Shown one piece after another: positions 51,522 through 61,654 of a DNA stretch of 64,000 nt. Below the pieces are notes generated by a model. It worked only from the letters and a program-made list of their open reading frames with translations, was not told the DNA's origin and made no database searches. This stretch comes from Pseudomonas sp. IB20. GTDB lineage: Bacteria; Pseudomonadota; Gammaproteobacteria; Pseudomonadales; Pseudomonadaceae. The position numbers and the translations under genes were made by a program. The stretch covers positions 3,271,610-3,335,609 of the forward strand of contig NZ_CP046103.1 of NCBI RefSeq assembly GCF_009707325.1, read 5' to 3'. The number at the start of each line of letters is the position of its first letter. Within the stretch, counting starts at the first letter, position 1.

Positions 51522-51689
51522 ATGCACCACATTGACGAAGACACCTCTGCGTGGATTGGATGCCCTACGCCCCTGGAAATGTACAAGCACCAATGCTCTC
51601 TGCTCGAGGATGAACTTACCGAGACACAGGCACTGCTGCGCAGGGCACGGAAGAACATCGTATGCATCCGGCCATCACGCCTTGCGTGA
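51522..51689 (+). CDS. Small hypothetical protein (55 aa) with coiled-coil tendency
   Basis: ATG to TGA, 55 residues: MHHIDEDTSAWIGCPTPLEM, then a helical heptad-like LLEDELTETQALLRRARKN. There is no clear Shine-Dalgarno. It is probably a phage-type small protein, but chance is not excluded. Confidence 0.4.
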   Translation: MHHIDEDTSAWIGCPTPLEMYKHQCSLLEDELTETQALLRRARKNIVCIRPSRLA

Positions 51690-51717
51690 TTAAACCGGTT
51701 GCCACTTACCCAACGGC

Positions 51718-51855
51718 TCAGCAACGGCCAAAGCCTTGGATTACAGCCTTAAACGCTGGGTAGCGCTGACGCGCTACCTGGACGATGGGGCTGTACCCAT
51801 AGATAACAACCCAGTCGAGAATCAGATTCGGCCGTGGGCACTTGGACGTTCCGCC
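51718..51855 (+). mobile_element. IS66-family tnpC C-terminal fragment
   Basis: The frame reads ATAKALDYSLKRWVALTRYL, DDGAVPIDNNPVENQIRPWA and LGR. These are hallmark residues near the end of IS66 transposases, ahead of the last Glu region. The rest of the element is missing. Confidence 0.8.
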
Positions 51856-51865
51856 CCGGCGAGCG

Positions 51866-52045
51866 GATGAAGCCAGCGATGCAAAATACGCTGAGCGAAT
51901 TCGAGCATTTCTGGAGCTTGGCCTGACCCGACGCCAGTGCCTGGGGAGGCTGGCCATGGGCGCGAAAGCATTTGAGCGGATTATTGCGGCCCATGGCATC
52001 GACTACCCAAAGGCAAAGCCGGGCCGGACCAAATGCGCCGCATGA
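51866..52045 (+). pseudogene. Truncated phage-like small protein gene
   Basis: After the IS66 break the frame gives DEASDAKYAERIRAFLELGL, TRRQCLGRLAMGAKAFERII and AAHGIDYPKAKPGR before TGA. It resembles a phage-type helix-turn-helix protein with a lost start; the reading from 51842 begins in IS DNA. It is upstream of the 159-residue ORF. Confidence 0.5.
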
Positions 52046-52114
52046 CCCGCATCCAGCAACGCAAACGTCAAACCTGGCTCGCACTGCCGGCCAGCGGAAT
52101 AGAAGAGGTAGGCC

Positions 52115-52594
52115 ATGGCTGCCGAACAGAAGGAACGCACAGCCAAGCTTGCCGAGAAGCGGCAGGAACTGGGCGAGCAGGAATTGCGGCACACGGTCCC
52201 GTACGGCACCCGGCAGATGATCGAAGAGCTGATGCGCTGGCATGAAATCGAAGAGGTCAGCGAGGCGGTGCAACTGCTGGTGCTGAATGGCCGGGCCGAG
52301 GATCTGCCGCCGGTGCCGCCGAAAGTAAAAGGGCCGTCCGACATCATCCGACACTACTTCCGCAAGGGAATGCGTGACCGGCTGGCAGTGCTCACCGCCG
52401 AAATGGGCGAAACGAAGGACCGATCTACTATCTGGCGACTGATCGCCAATGCACACTCGCTGGGCGCCGAGAATTCCGCCACTTACTTCGAAATTAAGCG
52501 CCACGGATTCGAGATATCGGAAAACGTGGCGCGCAAATTACGGCAAGCAGGCTTCGCCGAATCGCTCCAAATGAACGCCGAAGAAGACGAATAA
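52115..52594 (+). CDS. Hypothetical protein (159 aa), phage or island type
   Basis: 159 residues, charged and helical, cysteine-free (MAAEQKERTAKLAEKRQELG, ELMRWHEIEEVSEAVQLLVL, VKGPSDIIRHYFRKGMRDRL). AGAGGT lies 5 bases before ATG 52115. No family is recognised; its ribbon-helix-helix-like length and charge leave DNA binding possible. It is the best-preserved cargo gene in the tRNA-Pro remnant. Confidence 0.65.
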   Translation: MAAEQKERTAKLAEKRQELGEQELRHTVPYGTRQMIEELMRWHEIEEVSEAVQLLVLNGRAEDLPPVPPKVKGPSDIIRHYFRKGMRDRLAVLTAEMGETKDRSTIWRLIANAHSLGAENSATYFEIKRHGFEISENVARKLRQAGFAESLQMNAEEDE

Positions 52595-52626
52595 CCCAAC
52601 AAATCTGAGTAAAACCTTGGTCAGGC

Positions 52627-52795
52627 TCAGACCTTAGTCGACTGCGTGAAAGCCCACCCAAATGCGACCGCTGCGATGAGTGGTCGAATCAGATCTGTCG
52701 CTGGCGCCATGCCGGTAAAAATTTGCAGGCTAGCAAATACGAAGACAACAACTGCAGCGAGGACGCCCAGTACGGAAATCCAGCGGAAATATCTT
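52627..52795 (-). pseudogene. Small membrane protein remnant, 5' end missing
   Basis: The minus strand reads GPGFPRYFRWISVLGVLAAV, VVFVFASLQIF and LIRPLIAAVAFGWAF before TGA at 52627-52629. Two membrane segments are clear and resemble a phage holin-like or small inner-membrane protein. A stop lies just upstream and no start codon is available, so it is a fragment joined to the next ORF. Confidence 0.45.
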
Positions 52796-53210
52796 GGAAA
52801 CCCTGGGCCGAATCAACGTAGTTCTGGGCGCCGATCACGACCGCGTAACCGCCGAGCGTGACGCCCTGCAACTGCTGCTCAACCAGCGCGACGAACAGGT
52901 CGAAAGCCTGGAGCAGCAGCGCGAGGCAGAATTGCGCAACGGGCAGGATATGCAACAGCGCCTGACCGCAGCGGATGAGCTGGTTTGTGAGCGCACAGCC
53001 AGCCTTTTGGAATGTGGAACTCGTCGCAAGGCCTTGGAGCGGCGGGTGGATGTGCTGGAGGGGTTGTTGCGTGAAGTTGTTGCGCCTGACCCGTATGGCG
53101 AGTTCTTGGGCTGGCAGCTTGACGCAAAGATCGACGCCGCACTCAAGACAGCAGAGGGCGGTGGCGCAGACACAAAAAAGCCGATCTATCTGATCGGCTC
53201 AAGTGTCTGA
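52794..53210 (+). CDS. Coiled-coil hypothetical protein, probably 5'- and 3'-altered
   Basis: 138 residues from TTG 52794. It is rich in Glu/Gln/Arg heptads (RVTAERDALQLLLNQRDEQV, RRKALERRVDVLEGLLREVV) ending AALKTAEGG. The last 16 codons run through the direct repeat and the tRNA terminator, so the natural end is lost. Phage ORFs of this sort are common; function unknown. Confidence 0.5.
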   Translation: METLGRINVVLGADHDRVTAERDALQLLLNQRDEQVESLEQQREAELRNGQDMQQRLTAADELVCERTASLLECGTRRKALERRVDVLEGLLREVVAPDPYGEFLGWQLDAKIDAALKTAEGGGADTKKPIYLIGSSV

Positions 53211-53292
53211 TTTTACTCAGGAATAATGGTCTGGACGGAGTGATTCGAACACTCTACCCCTAGCACCCCATGCTAGTGCGCTACCGGACTGC
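53164..53292. repeat. 129-bp direct repeat, proximal copy (attachment site with tRNA)
   Basis: Second copy of 50913-51041, overlapping the 3' 66 bases of the intact tRNA-Pro gene. The 2.25-kb offset is the size of the island remnant. Confidence 0.85.
53173..53199 (-). terminator. Terminator of tRNA-Pro
   Basis: AGCCGATC and GATCGGCT pair over a 5-base loop; on the minus strand this is followed by TTTTTT. It stands 27 bases past the tRNA 3' end. Confidence 0.85.
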
Positions 53293-53303
53293 GCTACGCC
53301 CCG
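53227..53303 (-). tRNA. tRNA-Pro (anticodon GGG)
   Basis: 77 bases folding as a proline tRNA: acceptor CGGGGCG, D-arm with GGTAGCGCA, anticodon stem CTAGC with loop ATGGGGT (anticodon GGG), T-arm GAGTG-TTCGAAT-CACTC, and an encoded ACCA end. The acceptor has one G-A mismatch (the usual ...CGTCCCG is CGTCCAG here), possibly an artefact of past recombination. It lies in a conserved place after the ihfA/merR genes and served as an integration site. Confidence 0.9.
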
Positions 53304-53393
53304 ACTAGGCGTGTTACTGGGTTCGCTTCGCTACGAAGCGATCCGGAATATACCGCAAGCTTTTGAAATGTGGAAGTATTTTAAAAGCTTGTA

Positions 53394-53750
53394 TCACTTC
53401 TTCAGAACAACCAGCACATCTTCGAGTTCGGAGATCATCTGACGGATCATTTGCTTGTATTGGGTGGTGTCGTCTTTGGCTTCATCACCGGACATACGCT
53501 GGCGTGCGCCGCTGATGGTGAACCCCTGGTCGTACAGCAACGCACGGATCTGTCGGATCATCAGCACATCCTGGCGCTGATAATACCGACGGTTCCCGGT
53601 GCGTTTGACGGGGTTGAGTTGAGGAAACTCCTGCTCCCAATAGCGCAGCACGTGCGGTTTGACCGCACAGAGCTCGCTGACTTCACCAATGGTGAAGTAG
53701 CGTTTGCCTGGGATGACGGGTAGCTCGTCGTTATGACTTGGTTCCAGCAT
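53394..53750 (-). CDS. MerR-family transcriptional regulator
   Basis: 118 residues. The MerR helix-turn-helix ([48 protein letters not shown]) is followed by a short C-terminal coil, with no metal-binding cysteines. Genes of this form follow ihfA in many pseudomonads. ATG 53750 overlaps the ihfA end by 20 bp. Confidence 0.92.
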   Translation of the reverse strand: MLEPSHNDELPVIPGKRYFTIGEVSELCAVKPHVLRYWEQEFPQLNPVKRTGNRRYYQRQDVLMIRQIRALLYDQGFTISGARQRMSGDEAKDDTTQYKQMIRQMISELEDVLVVLKK

Positions 53751-54033
53751 AAGCCTCAACTCGGGCCTTCAACTTCTGCCCTGGACGAAAGGTGACCACA
53801 CGGCGAGCCGTGATCGGGATTTCTTCTCCCGTTTTTGGATTGCGGCCAGGCCGCTGGCGTTTGTCACGCAGGTCAAAGTTTCCAAAACCGGACAATTTGA
53901 CCTGCTCGTTGTCTTCCAGAGCGTGCCTGATTTCTTCAAAAAACAGCTCGACCAATTCCTTGGCTTCGCGTTTGTTCAGACCCAGCTCTTCGTACAGACG
54001 TTCCGCCATCTCAGCTTTCGTCAAAGCCCCCAT
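53731..54033 (-). CDS. ihfA: Integration host factor subunit alpha
   Basis: 100 residues, with [60 protein letters not shown] and the arm that bends DNA. It forms the IHF heterodimer with IhfB. It lies just after pheT, as in E. coli and other gamma-proteobacteria. Confidence 0.97.
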   Translation of the reverse strand: MGALTKAEMAERLYEELGLNKREAKELVELFFEEIRHALEDNEQVKLSGFGNFDLRDKRQRPGRNPKTGEEIPITARRVVTFRPGQKLKARVEAYAGTKS

Positions 54034-54036
54034 ACG

Positions 54037-56415
54037 TCACTTCCTTAACGTGGCGTTCAACCTTTGTTCGAGCGAGGTGAGGATATTTTGTGTCGTGGTA
54101 TTCACCTCATCGTCATTAAGAGTGCGCGATGGATGCTGCCAGGTCAAGCCAACTGCAAGGCTTTTTCTATGCGGATCAATGCCTTTACCCTGATAGACGT
54201 CAAATAGCCTGAGGTCTGTCAGCCATTCCCCTGCATTTTCACGGATTACATCCAGAACGGCAGTGGCGGCCACTTCACGGTCGGCGATCAGGGCCAAGTC
54301 ACGACGCACTTCAGGGAAGCGCGACAACTCGCTGAATTTAGGCATTTTGCCCGATGCAACTTCAGCCAAGACCAGCTCAAAAACGAACACTGGACGGTCC
54401 AGACCTAGGGTTTTCGACAGCTCCGGGTGGATGGCGCCGACGAAGCCTACCAAACGCCCTTCGCGCTCGATACGCGCGGTCTGGCCCGGGTGCAACGCCG
54501 GGTGGCTGCCTGGCACGAAGGTGAAATCGTCGAGTGCGCCGGCGAAGCCCAATACCGCTTCCACATCCGCTTTAACGTCGAAGAAATCCACGCCGTCACG
54601 GCCCTGTGCCCAGCCTTCCGGCAGGCGGCTGCCGCACACCACGCCAGCCAGCATCGGCTCTTGCTTCAGGCCGTCGAGTTGGCCGACGAAACGCAGGCCG
54701 CTTTCGAACATGCGCACGCGGTCTTGCTGACGGTTCAAGTTGTGGGAAAGTGCTTTCACCAGGCCCGGCCACAGCGACGAACGCATGGCCGCCATGTCGT
54801 TGGAGATCGGGTTGGCCAACAGCAGCGGTTCTACGCCCGGGTTGAACAGTTCGAACTGTTTCGGGTCGATGAAGCTGTAGGTCACCGCTTCCTGATAGCC
54901 ACGGGCAACCAGCAAACGACGCAGTTCAGGCAGGTGCGCACGCGCTTCTGCTTTAGGCTGCGGCGCGAGACGCGCTTGCGGGTAGCGAACCGGCAGGCGG
55001 TTGTAGCCATATAGGCGGGCCAGCTCTTCGATCAGGTCGACTTCCAGGCTGATGTCGAAACGATAGCTTGGCACTTCAACGTGCCACTGCCCTTCCCCGC
55101 CAGCGGAAATACCCAGGCCGAGCGCCGACAGCAGTTGCTCGATTTGAGCAGGCTCGATCACCAGACCGAGCATTTGCTCGACGCTCTTGGCGCGCAGGGT
55201 GATCGGTGCAACGGACGGCAGGTGCTGCTCGCTCACGCTTTCAGTGATCGGGCCAGCTTCGCCGCCGGTGATTTCCAGCAGCAGGCCAGTGGCGCGCTCC
55301 ATGGCTTCACGGGCCAGCTTCCAGTCCACGCCACGCTCATAGCGGTGCGAAGCATCGGTGTGCAAGCCGTAGGAACGGGCCTTGCCAGCGATGACGATCT
55401 GATCAAAGAACGCACTTTCAAGGAAAATGTCACGCGTGGTCGCGGACACGCCGCTGTGCTCGCCCCCCATCACGCCGGCAATGGCCAGTGCGCGGGAATG
55501 GTCGGCGATCACCAGCGTGTCAGCGCGCAGGGTTACTTCCTGGCCGTCGAGCAGTACCAGCTTCTCACCTTCTTCGGCCATGCGTACGCGGATGCCGCCG
55601 TTGATTTCGGCAAGATCGAACGCATGCAGCGGTTGGCCCAACTCGAGCATCACGTAGTTGGTGATATCGACGGCGGCGTCAATGCTGCGTACGTCGGCGC
55701 GACGCAGGCGCTCAACCATCCACAGTGGGGTTGGCTTGGACAGGTCGACATTGCGGATCACGCGGCCCAGGTAACGTGGGCAAGCGTTGGGTGCCAGCAC
55801 TTCGATAGAGCGCACTTCGTCGTGCACAGCGGGTACGGCGGCAACCACGGGACGAGTGACGGGGGCGTTGTACAGCGCACCCACTTCACGCGCCAGACCC
55901 GCCAGGGACAGGCAGTCGCCACGGTTCGGGGTCAGGTCGACCTCGATGCTGGCGTCTTCCAGTTCCAGGTAGACACGAACGTCCTGGCCCACTGGCGCGT
56001 CGGCCGGCAGCTCCATCAGGCCATCGTTGCCCTCGCCCACTTGCAGCTCAGCCTGTGAGCAGAGCATGCCGTTGGACTCAACGCCACGCAGCTTGGCTTT
56101 CTTGATCTTGAAGTCGCCCGGCAGTTCGGCGCCGATCATGGCGAACGGAATCTTCAGGCCCGGGCGCACGTTTGGCGCACCGCACACGACCTGGAAAGTC
56201 TGCGCGCCATTGCTGACCTGGCACACACGCAATTTGTCGGCATCGGGATGTTGCTCGGTGCTCAGCACCTCGCCCACGACCACACCACTGAAAACACCGG
56301 CGGCCGGCGTAACGCTATCGACCTCAAGACCGGCCATCGACAGACGAGCAACCAGCTCGTCGCGACCTACCTGCGGGCTTACCCAGCCACGCAGCCATTG
56401 TTCACTGAATTTCAT
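54037..56415 (-). CDS. pheT: Phenylalanyl-tRNA synthetase beta subunit
   Basis: 792 residues, the full length. It has the N-terminal tRNA-binding-like domain (VSNGAQTFQVVCGAPNVRPG), the B3/B4 editing region, B5 and the C-terminal ferredoxin-like anticodon domain (PEVRRDLALIADREV). It works as an alpha2-beta2 tetramer with PheS. It is separated from pheS by 26 bp. Confidence 0.97.
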   Translation of the reverse strand: MKFSEQWLRGWVSPQVGRDELVARLSMAGLEVDSVTPAAGVFSGVVVGEVLSTEQHPDADKLRVCQVSNGAQTFQVVCGAPNVRPGLKIPFAMIGAELPGDFKIKKAKLRGVESNGMLCSQAELQVGEGNDGLMELPADAPVGQDVRVYLELEDASIEVDLTPNRGDCLSLAGLAREVGALYNAPVTRPVVAAVPAVHDEVRSIEVLAPNACPRYLGRVIRNVDLSKPTPLWMVERLRRADVRSIDAAVDITNYVMLELGQPLHAFDLAEINGGIRVRMAEEGEKLVLLDGQEVTLRADTLVIADHSRALAIAGVMGGEHSGVSATTRDIFLESAFFDQIVIAGKARSYGLHTDASHRYERGVDWKLAREAMERATGLLLEITGGEAGPITESVSEQHLPSVAPITLRAKSVEQMLGLVIEPAQIEQLLSALGLGISAGGEGQWHVEVPSYRFDISLEVDLIEELARLYGYNRLPVRYPQARLAPQPKAEARAHLPELRRLLVARGYQEAVTYSFIDPKQFELFNPGVEPLLLANPISNDMAAMRSSLWPGLVKALSHNLNRQQDRVRMFESGLRFVGQLDGLKQEPMLAGVVCGSRLPEGWAQGRDGVDFFDVKADVEAVLGFAGALDDFTFVPGSHPALHPGQTARIEREGRLVGFVGAIHPELSKTLGLDRPVFVFELVLAEVASGKMPKFSELSRFPEVRRDLALIADREVAATAVLDVIRENAGEWLTDLRLFDVYQGKGIDPHRKSLAVGLTWQHPSRTLNDDEVNTTTQNILTSLEQRLNATLRK

Positions 56416-56441
56416 CCTGCTCTCCTAAAGATTCGTTACGA

Positions 56442-57512
<1,071 letters not shown>

Positions 57513-57523
57513 ATGACGTTTAC

Positions 57524-57553
57524 CACCTTGGGCTACAGGAGTAACCCAAGGTG
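57524..57553 (-). promoter_or_regulatory. Second hairpin upstream of the pheS terminator
   Basis: CACCTTGGG and CCCAAGGTG pair over a 12-base loop just 5' of the terminator stem in the RNA. Its position would suit an alternative fold, but no Phe-rich leader ORF is visible. Confidence 0.55.
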
Positions 57554-57567
57554 ACTGTCGGGGGTAC

Positions 57568-57924
57568 TTAAGCCAAGGTGGCTTTAGCTTTCTCGACAAT
57601 CGCAGCAAACACCGCTTTATCGTTCACGGCCAGTTCAGCCAGAACCTTACGGTCGATTTCGATGGACGCTTTTTTCAGGCCAGCGATGAAACGGCTGTAG
57701 GACAGACCGTTAACACGTGCACCAGCGTTGATACGAGCGATCCACAGAGCGCGGAACTGACGTTTTTTCTGACGACGGTCACGGTAGGCGTATTGGCCTG
57801 CCTTGATTACCGCTTGCTTGGCAACACGGAATACGCGTGAGCGTGCGCCGTAGTAGCCTTTAGCGAGTTTCAGAATTTTTTTGTGACGTTTACGGGCAAT
57901 GACGCCACGCTTTACACGAGCCAT
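57568..57924 (-). CDS. rplT: 50S ribosomal protein L20
   Basis: 118 residues, starting [20 protein letters not shown], with the conserved [20 protein letters not shown]. It assembles early on 23S rRNA and in relatives represses its own operon by binding the leader RNA. Confidence 0.98.
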   Translation of the reverse strand: MARVKRGVIARKRHKKILKLAKGYYGARSRVFRVAKQAVIKAGQYAYRDRRQKKRQFRALWIARINAGARVNGLSYSRFIAGLKKASIEIDRKVLAELAVNDKAVFAAIVEKAKATLA

Positions 57925-57953
57925 GAGTTACTTCCTCTATTCTTGATCCAAAA

Positions 57954-58148
57954 TTAACGAAGGCGCAGCATGCGCTCGACTTTTGCCACGTCAGACGGAT
58001 GCAGCAAGCTGCTACCGCGCAATTGACGCTTACGCTTGGTCGACATTTTGGTCAGGATGTGGCTCTTGAAAGCGTGCTTGTGCTTGATACCGTTAGCAGT
58101 TTTCAGAAACCGCTTAGCAGCACCACTTTTAGTCTTCATCTTTGGCAT
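57954..58148 (-). CDS. rpmI: 50S ribosomal protein L35
   Basis: 64 residues, starting [20 protein letters not shown] and ending with KVERMLRLR as the family does. Basic throughout. It sits between infC and rplT, the universal order. Confidence 0.98.
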   Translation of the reverse strand: MPKMKTKSGAAKRFLKTANGIKHKHAFKSHILTKMSTKRKRQLRGSSLLHPSDVAKVERMLRLR

Positions 58149-58208
58149 GTTCGGATACTCCGCATTCAGTTGATAAACATAATCAGAAGGCCTGCCGTGC
58201 CCTGTTGA

Positions 58209-58760
58209 TTACTTCTTCTTTTTCGGGGCGATGACCATAATCAGCTGGCGTCCTTCCATCTTAGGATGCTGCTCGACGGAACCGTACTCCAGCAGGTCAC
58301 CTTCAACCCGCTTGAGGAGTTCCATCCCCAGCTCCTGGTGGGCCATCTCACGGCCGCGGAATCGCAAGGATACCTTGGCCCTGTCCCCATCACTCAGGAA
58401 ACGTACCAGGTTGCGCAGTTTTACCTGGTAATCCCCTTCCTCCGTCCCTGGACGAAACTTGATTTCTTTTACTTGAATCTGCTTCTGGTTCTTCTTCGCT
58501 GCGGCAACCTGCTTCTTCTTCTCGAAGATCGACTTGCCGTAGTCCATCACCCGGCAAACGGGTGGGATTGCGTCGGCGGAGATTTCCACCAGGTCCAATT
58601 TGGACTCTTCAGCAATACGAAGCGCTTCATCAATCGAGACGATGCCAATCTGCTCGCCGTCAGCGCCAATTAACCGAACCTCGCGTGCCGAGATATTCTC
58701 GTTGATCGGGGCTTTCGGTGCAGCTCGTTTATCTTGTCTCATTTCACGCTTAATAATAAT
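58209..58760 (-). CDS. infC: Translation initiation factor IF-3 (AUU start)
   Basis: 183 residues if started at ATT 58760. The core carries [40 protein letters not shown] and the C-terminal [20 protein letters not shown] 58742 would cut the KREM lead-in; three ATT codons precede it, and CGGAG lies 4 bases before the first. AUU starts, which IF-3 itself discriminates against, are known for infC. P. aeruginosa IF-3 has the same length from memory. The start shares one base with the thrS stop. Confidence 0.95.
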   Translation of the reverse strand: MIIKREMRQDKRAAPKAPINENISAREVRLIGADGEQIGIVSIDEALRIAEESKLDLVEISADAIPPVCRVMDYGKSIFEKKKQVAAAKKNQKQIQVKEIKFRPGTEEGDYQVKLRNLVRFLSDGDRAKVSLRFRGREMAHQELGMELLKRVEGDLLEYGSVEQHPKMEGRQLIMVIAPKKKK

Positions 58761-60682
58761 TACTCCGAATCTGGGCGACCACGCCGGGAAACCGCTTGCG
58801 CGAGGAACTCAGCGAACTGGGCGACGGGCATCGAGCCCAGGTCAGCACCTTCACGAGTACGCACAGCGACAGTCTGCATCTCGACTTCCCGATCTCCGAT
58901 AACCAAAAGATAGGGAACCTTGAGCAAAGTATGCTCACGGATTTTAAAGCCGATCTTTTCATTTCTCAAGTCGGACTTGGCACGAAATCCGCTTTCGTTG
59001 AGAGTTTTTTCAACTTCAGCAGCAAAATCGGCCTGTTTATCAGTGATATTCATGATCACTGCCTGGGTCGGAGCCAGCCACGCGGGGAATGCACCCTCGT
59101 AGTGCTCGATCAGGATCCCGACAAACCGTTCGAACGAGCCGAGGATCGCCCGGTGCAGCATAACCGGGTGTTTACGGCTGTTGTCTTCGGAGACGTATTC
59201 GGCTCCCAAACGGATCGGCAGGTTAAAATCGAGCTGCAAAGTACCACATTGCCAGACACGGCCAAGACAATCTTTCAGCGAGAACTCGATTTTAGGACCG
59301 TAGAAGGCGCCCTCACCCGGCTGCAAATCGTACGCAAGGCCCGCGCTGTCTAGGGCGGCGGCCAGTGCAGCTTCGGCGCGATCCCACAGCTCGTCGGAAC
59401 CGACGCGTTTTTCCGGACGAGTGGACAGCTTCATTTCGACTTCGGTGAAACCGAAATCGCGATAAACGTCCATGGTCAGCTTGATGAACGCGGCGGATTC
59501 AGCCTGCATCTGCTCTTCGGTGCAGAAGATGTGGGCGTCGTCCTGAGTGAAGCCGCGCACACGCATGATACCGTGCAGTGCACCCGATGGCTCGTTACGG
59601 TGGCAGGCACCGAACTCGGCCAGGCGCATCGGCAACTCGCGGTAGCTCTTCAGGCCCTGGTTGAACACCTGCACGTGGCACGGGCAGTTCATTGGCTTGA
59701 TGGCGTAGTCGCGGTTTTCCGACTGAGTGGTGAACATGTTGTCGGCGTAGTTGGCCCAGTGCCCGGATTTCTCCCACAGGCTGCGATCAACGACCTGGGG
59801 AGTCTTGATCTCCAGGTAGCCGTTTTCGCGCTGCACTTTGCGCATGTACTGCTCGAGCACTTGGTACAGGGTCCAGCCGTTCGGGTGCCAGAACACCATC
59901 CCCGGCGCTTCTTCCTGAAGGTGGAACAGGTTCAGGCGCTTGCCGATCTTGCGGTGATCGCGCTTCTCGGCTTCTTCGATGCGCTGGATGTAGGCCGCCA
60001 GCTGCTTCTTGTCAGCCCAGGCAGTGCCGTAGATCCGCTGCAGTTGCTCGTTCTTTGCGTCGCCGCGCCAGTAGGCACCGGACAGCTTGGTCAGCTTGAA
60101 CGACTTGAGGAAGCGTGTGTTCGGCACGTGCGGACCGCGGCACATGTCGACATATTCTTCATGGTAGTACAGGCCCATGGCCTGCTCGTCCGGCATGTCT
60201 TCCACCAGACGCAGCTTGTAGTCTTCGCCACGAGCAGTGAACACGTCGATCACTTCAGCCCGCGGGGTGACCTTCTTGATCACGTCGTAATCTTTTTCGA
60301 TCAGCGCGTGCATGCGCTGCTCGATCGCGGCCAGGTCGTCCGGCGTGAAAGGACGTTCGTAGGCGATGTCGTAATAGAAGCCTTCATCGATGACCGGGCC
60401 GATGACCATTTTCGCCGTCGGGTACAGCTGCTTGACCGCATGGCCAATCAGGTGCGCGCAAGAGTGGCGAATGATCTCCAGCCCCTCTTGATCCTTGGGC
60501 GTGATGATTTGCAGGCTGGCGTCTGAGGTGATCAGGTCGCTGGCGTCAACCAGCTTGCCGTCGACCTTGCCGGCCACGGTGGCCTTGGCCAGGCCTGCAC
60601 CAATGGATGCGGCGACCTCGGCGACTGAAACCGAATGATCGAATGAACGTTGACTGCCGTCGGGAAGAGTAATAGTTGGCAT
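58760..60682 (-). CDS. thrS: Threonyl-tRNA synthetase
   Basis: 640 residues. TGS domain at the N terminus ([20 protein letters not shown]), the editing-domain histidines in [11 protein letters not shown] and [14 protein letters not shown], class II motifs ([20 protein letters not shown] with the zinc Cys, [11 protein letters not shown] with a zinc His) and the anticodon-binding domain at the end. AGGAGG precedes ATG 60682. In E. coli this enzyme represses its own mRNA; the leader here has the same kind of elements. Confidence 0.98.
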   Translation of the reverse strand: MPTITLPDGSQRSFDHSVSVAEVAASIGAGLAKATVAGKVDGKLVDASDLITSDASLQIITPKDQEGLEIIRHSCAHLIGHAVKQLYPTAKMVIGPVIDEGFYYDIAYERPFTPDDLAAIEQRMHALIEKDYDVIKKVTPRAEVIDVFTARGEDYKLRLVEDMPDEQAMGLYYHEEYVDMCRGPHVPNTRFLKSFKLTKLSGAYWRGDAKNEQLQRIYGTAWADKKQLAAYIQRIEEAEKRDHRKIGKRLNLFHLQEEAPGMVFWHPNGWTLYQVLEQYMRKVQRENGYLEIKTPQVVDRSLWEKSGHWANYADNMFTTQSENRDYAIKPMNCPCHVQVFNQGLKSYRELPMRLAEFGACHRNEPSGALHGIMRVRGFTQDDAHIFCTEEQMQAESAAFIKLTMDVYRDFGFTEVEMKLSTRPEKRVGSDELWDRAEAALAAALDSAGLAYDLQPGEGAFYGPKIEFSLKDCLGRVWQCGTLQLDFNLPIRLGAEYVSEDNSRKHPVMLHRAILGSFERFVGILIEHYEGAFPAWLAPTQAVIMNITDKQADFAAEVEKTLNESGFRAKSDLRNEKIGFKIREHTLLKVPYLLVIGDREVEMQTVAVRTREGADLGSMPVAQFAEFLAQAVSRRGRPDSE

Positions 60683-60701
60683 GGCGCCTCCTCTCCTAGT
60701 G

Positions 60702-60796
60702 GTGACCCCTACCAAAGGTCACGTGGGTTGGGATGAGCCAGTACAAGATCCAACACCAGGCCGTTCATTGCTGAACGCCTGCCTTACAGCGGCAGG
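60702..60796 (-). promoter_or_regulatory. thrS leader operator with two tRNA-Thr anticodon-like hairpins
   Basis: In the RNA, hairpin GUGACC-UUUGGUAGG-GGUCAC (60702-60722) has the Thr anticodon GGU in a 7-base loop if a terminal U-G pair forms. Hairpin CCUGCC-GCUGUAA-GGCAGG (60778-60796) has a 7-base loop with UGU at the anticodon position followed by AA. They lie about 20-40 and 96-114 bases before the ATG, like domains 2 and 4 of the E. coli thrS operator. A third hairpin, GUUCA-GCAA-UGAAC, is at 60763-60776. Confidence 0.7.
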
Positions 60797-61050
60797 AGCC
60801 TTTCGGCCAACCGATAATCGAACCAGAGTGACTGGAGTGAGCTAATAAGAAACATGGCAAGGCGGCAATTGGCACGCCCGGATTTAGCCAAGCGCAAGAT
60901 CCTAGCACAGATGAACGGTCATCGCGCCGACGCTATCTTGTGTAAAGACAAATTCCAGGCTTTATAGCTGCAAAAGTGAACTTGAGTTGTACGCCACGCC
61001 TCAAACACCCCGAGAATCGCCGTTCGTCCTCGACCCAAAGGAGCATCCAC
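60797..61050. promoter_or_regulatory. Divergent promoter region for thrS and the small secreted protein
   Basis: The region holds the distal part of the thrS leader (including a GCC-GAAA-GGC tetraloop near 60800) and promoters for both directions. No gene is seen. Confidence 0.45.
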
Positions 61051-61365
61051 ATGATGCGTTTCACCTCATCCCTCGCTCTCGCCGCATCCCTGACTATTCT
61101 TTCCCTCGGCGCGCAGGCCGCTGCCCCGTCGAACTGGCCAGCGGGCGCACGTGACAGCTTCGTCAAAGACTGCAGCGCAGCTGCCAGCCAGAACGTAGAC
61201 GCCAAAACCGCCAAAGACCATTGCGAATGTGGCGCGGACAAGATCAACGCCGAATTGAGCACTGCAGAAATCAAAGAGCTCATGACCAACCAGAACGCCA
61301 GCCCGCAGCTTAAAAACAAAGCTGTCGCGGCCATTTCGTCCTGCAAAGTGGTGAAGAAAAAGTAA
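61051..61365 (+). CDS. Small secreted protein of unknown function (104 aa)
   Basis: 104 residues with a signal peptide (MMRFTSSLALAASLTILSLG, AQA cleavage). The mature part has four cysteines (DCSAAAS, HCECGAD, SCKVVKKK). AAAGGAG lies 8 bases before the ATG. It is likely periplasmic and disulfide-bonded. No family is known to me. Confidence 0.8.
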   Translation: MMRFTSSLALAASLTILSLGAQAAAPSNWPAGARDSFVKDCSAAASQNVDAKTAKDHCECGADKINAELSTAEIKELMTNQNASPQLKNKAVAAISSCKVVKKK

Positions 61366-61654
61366 GATCGACCACTGATCAGACGGTCGCCGTGCTGAAA
61401 AAACCGCCTGAAAACTGCTATTTCTCACAAATTACGCAGCTTTTACGGCTTTTTTTAACAGCTGATATTTCGCGCGAAAGCCCCGTAGATCGGGGCTTTC
61501 AGCCGACCAAAGCACTAAACGCAACGCTATTGATTAGCAAACAATGCCTTGGGGGGGCTCCCAAGTCGAACATTTCGACTATGATAGCTCGGTGTGCCCA
61601 GTTGGCCTGAGCAGCACAGCACTACTGAAAATATATGTTTCTTGGAGATACACC
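61366..61654. promoter_or_regulatory. Long leader/promoter of the cold-shock gene
   Basis: 289 bases without a gene. They include a perfect GAAAGCCCCG-TAGAT-CGGGGCTTTC hairpin (61476-61500) without a U-run, and the Shine-Dalgarno TTGGAG for the next gene. Cold-shock genes usually have long structured 5' leaders, and this fits. Confidence 0.55.

Noticed and set aside
52033..52245. 71-codon frame overlapping the 159-aa protein
   Set aside because: Most of it overlaps the better-supported ORF at 52115 in another frame; the product is Arg/Ala/Gly-rich and unlikely.
61476..61500. Rho-independent terminator of the small secreted protein gene
   Set aside because: Perfect hairpin but no U-run on either strand, so it is described as a leader structure only.
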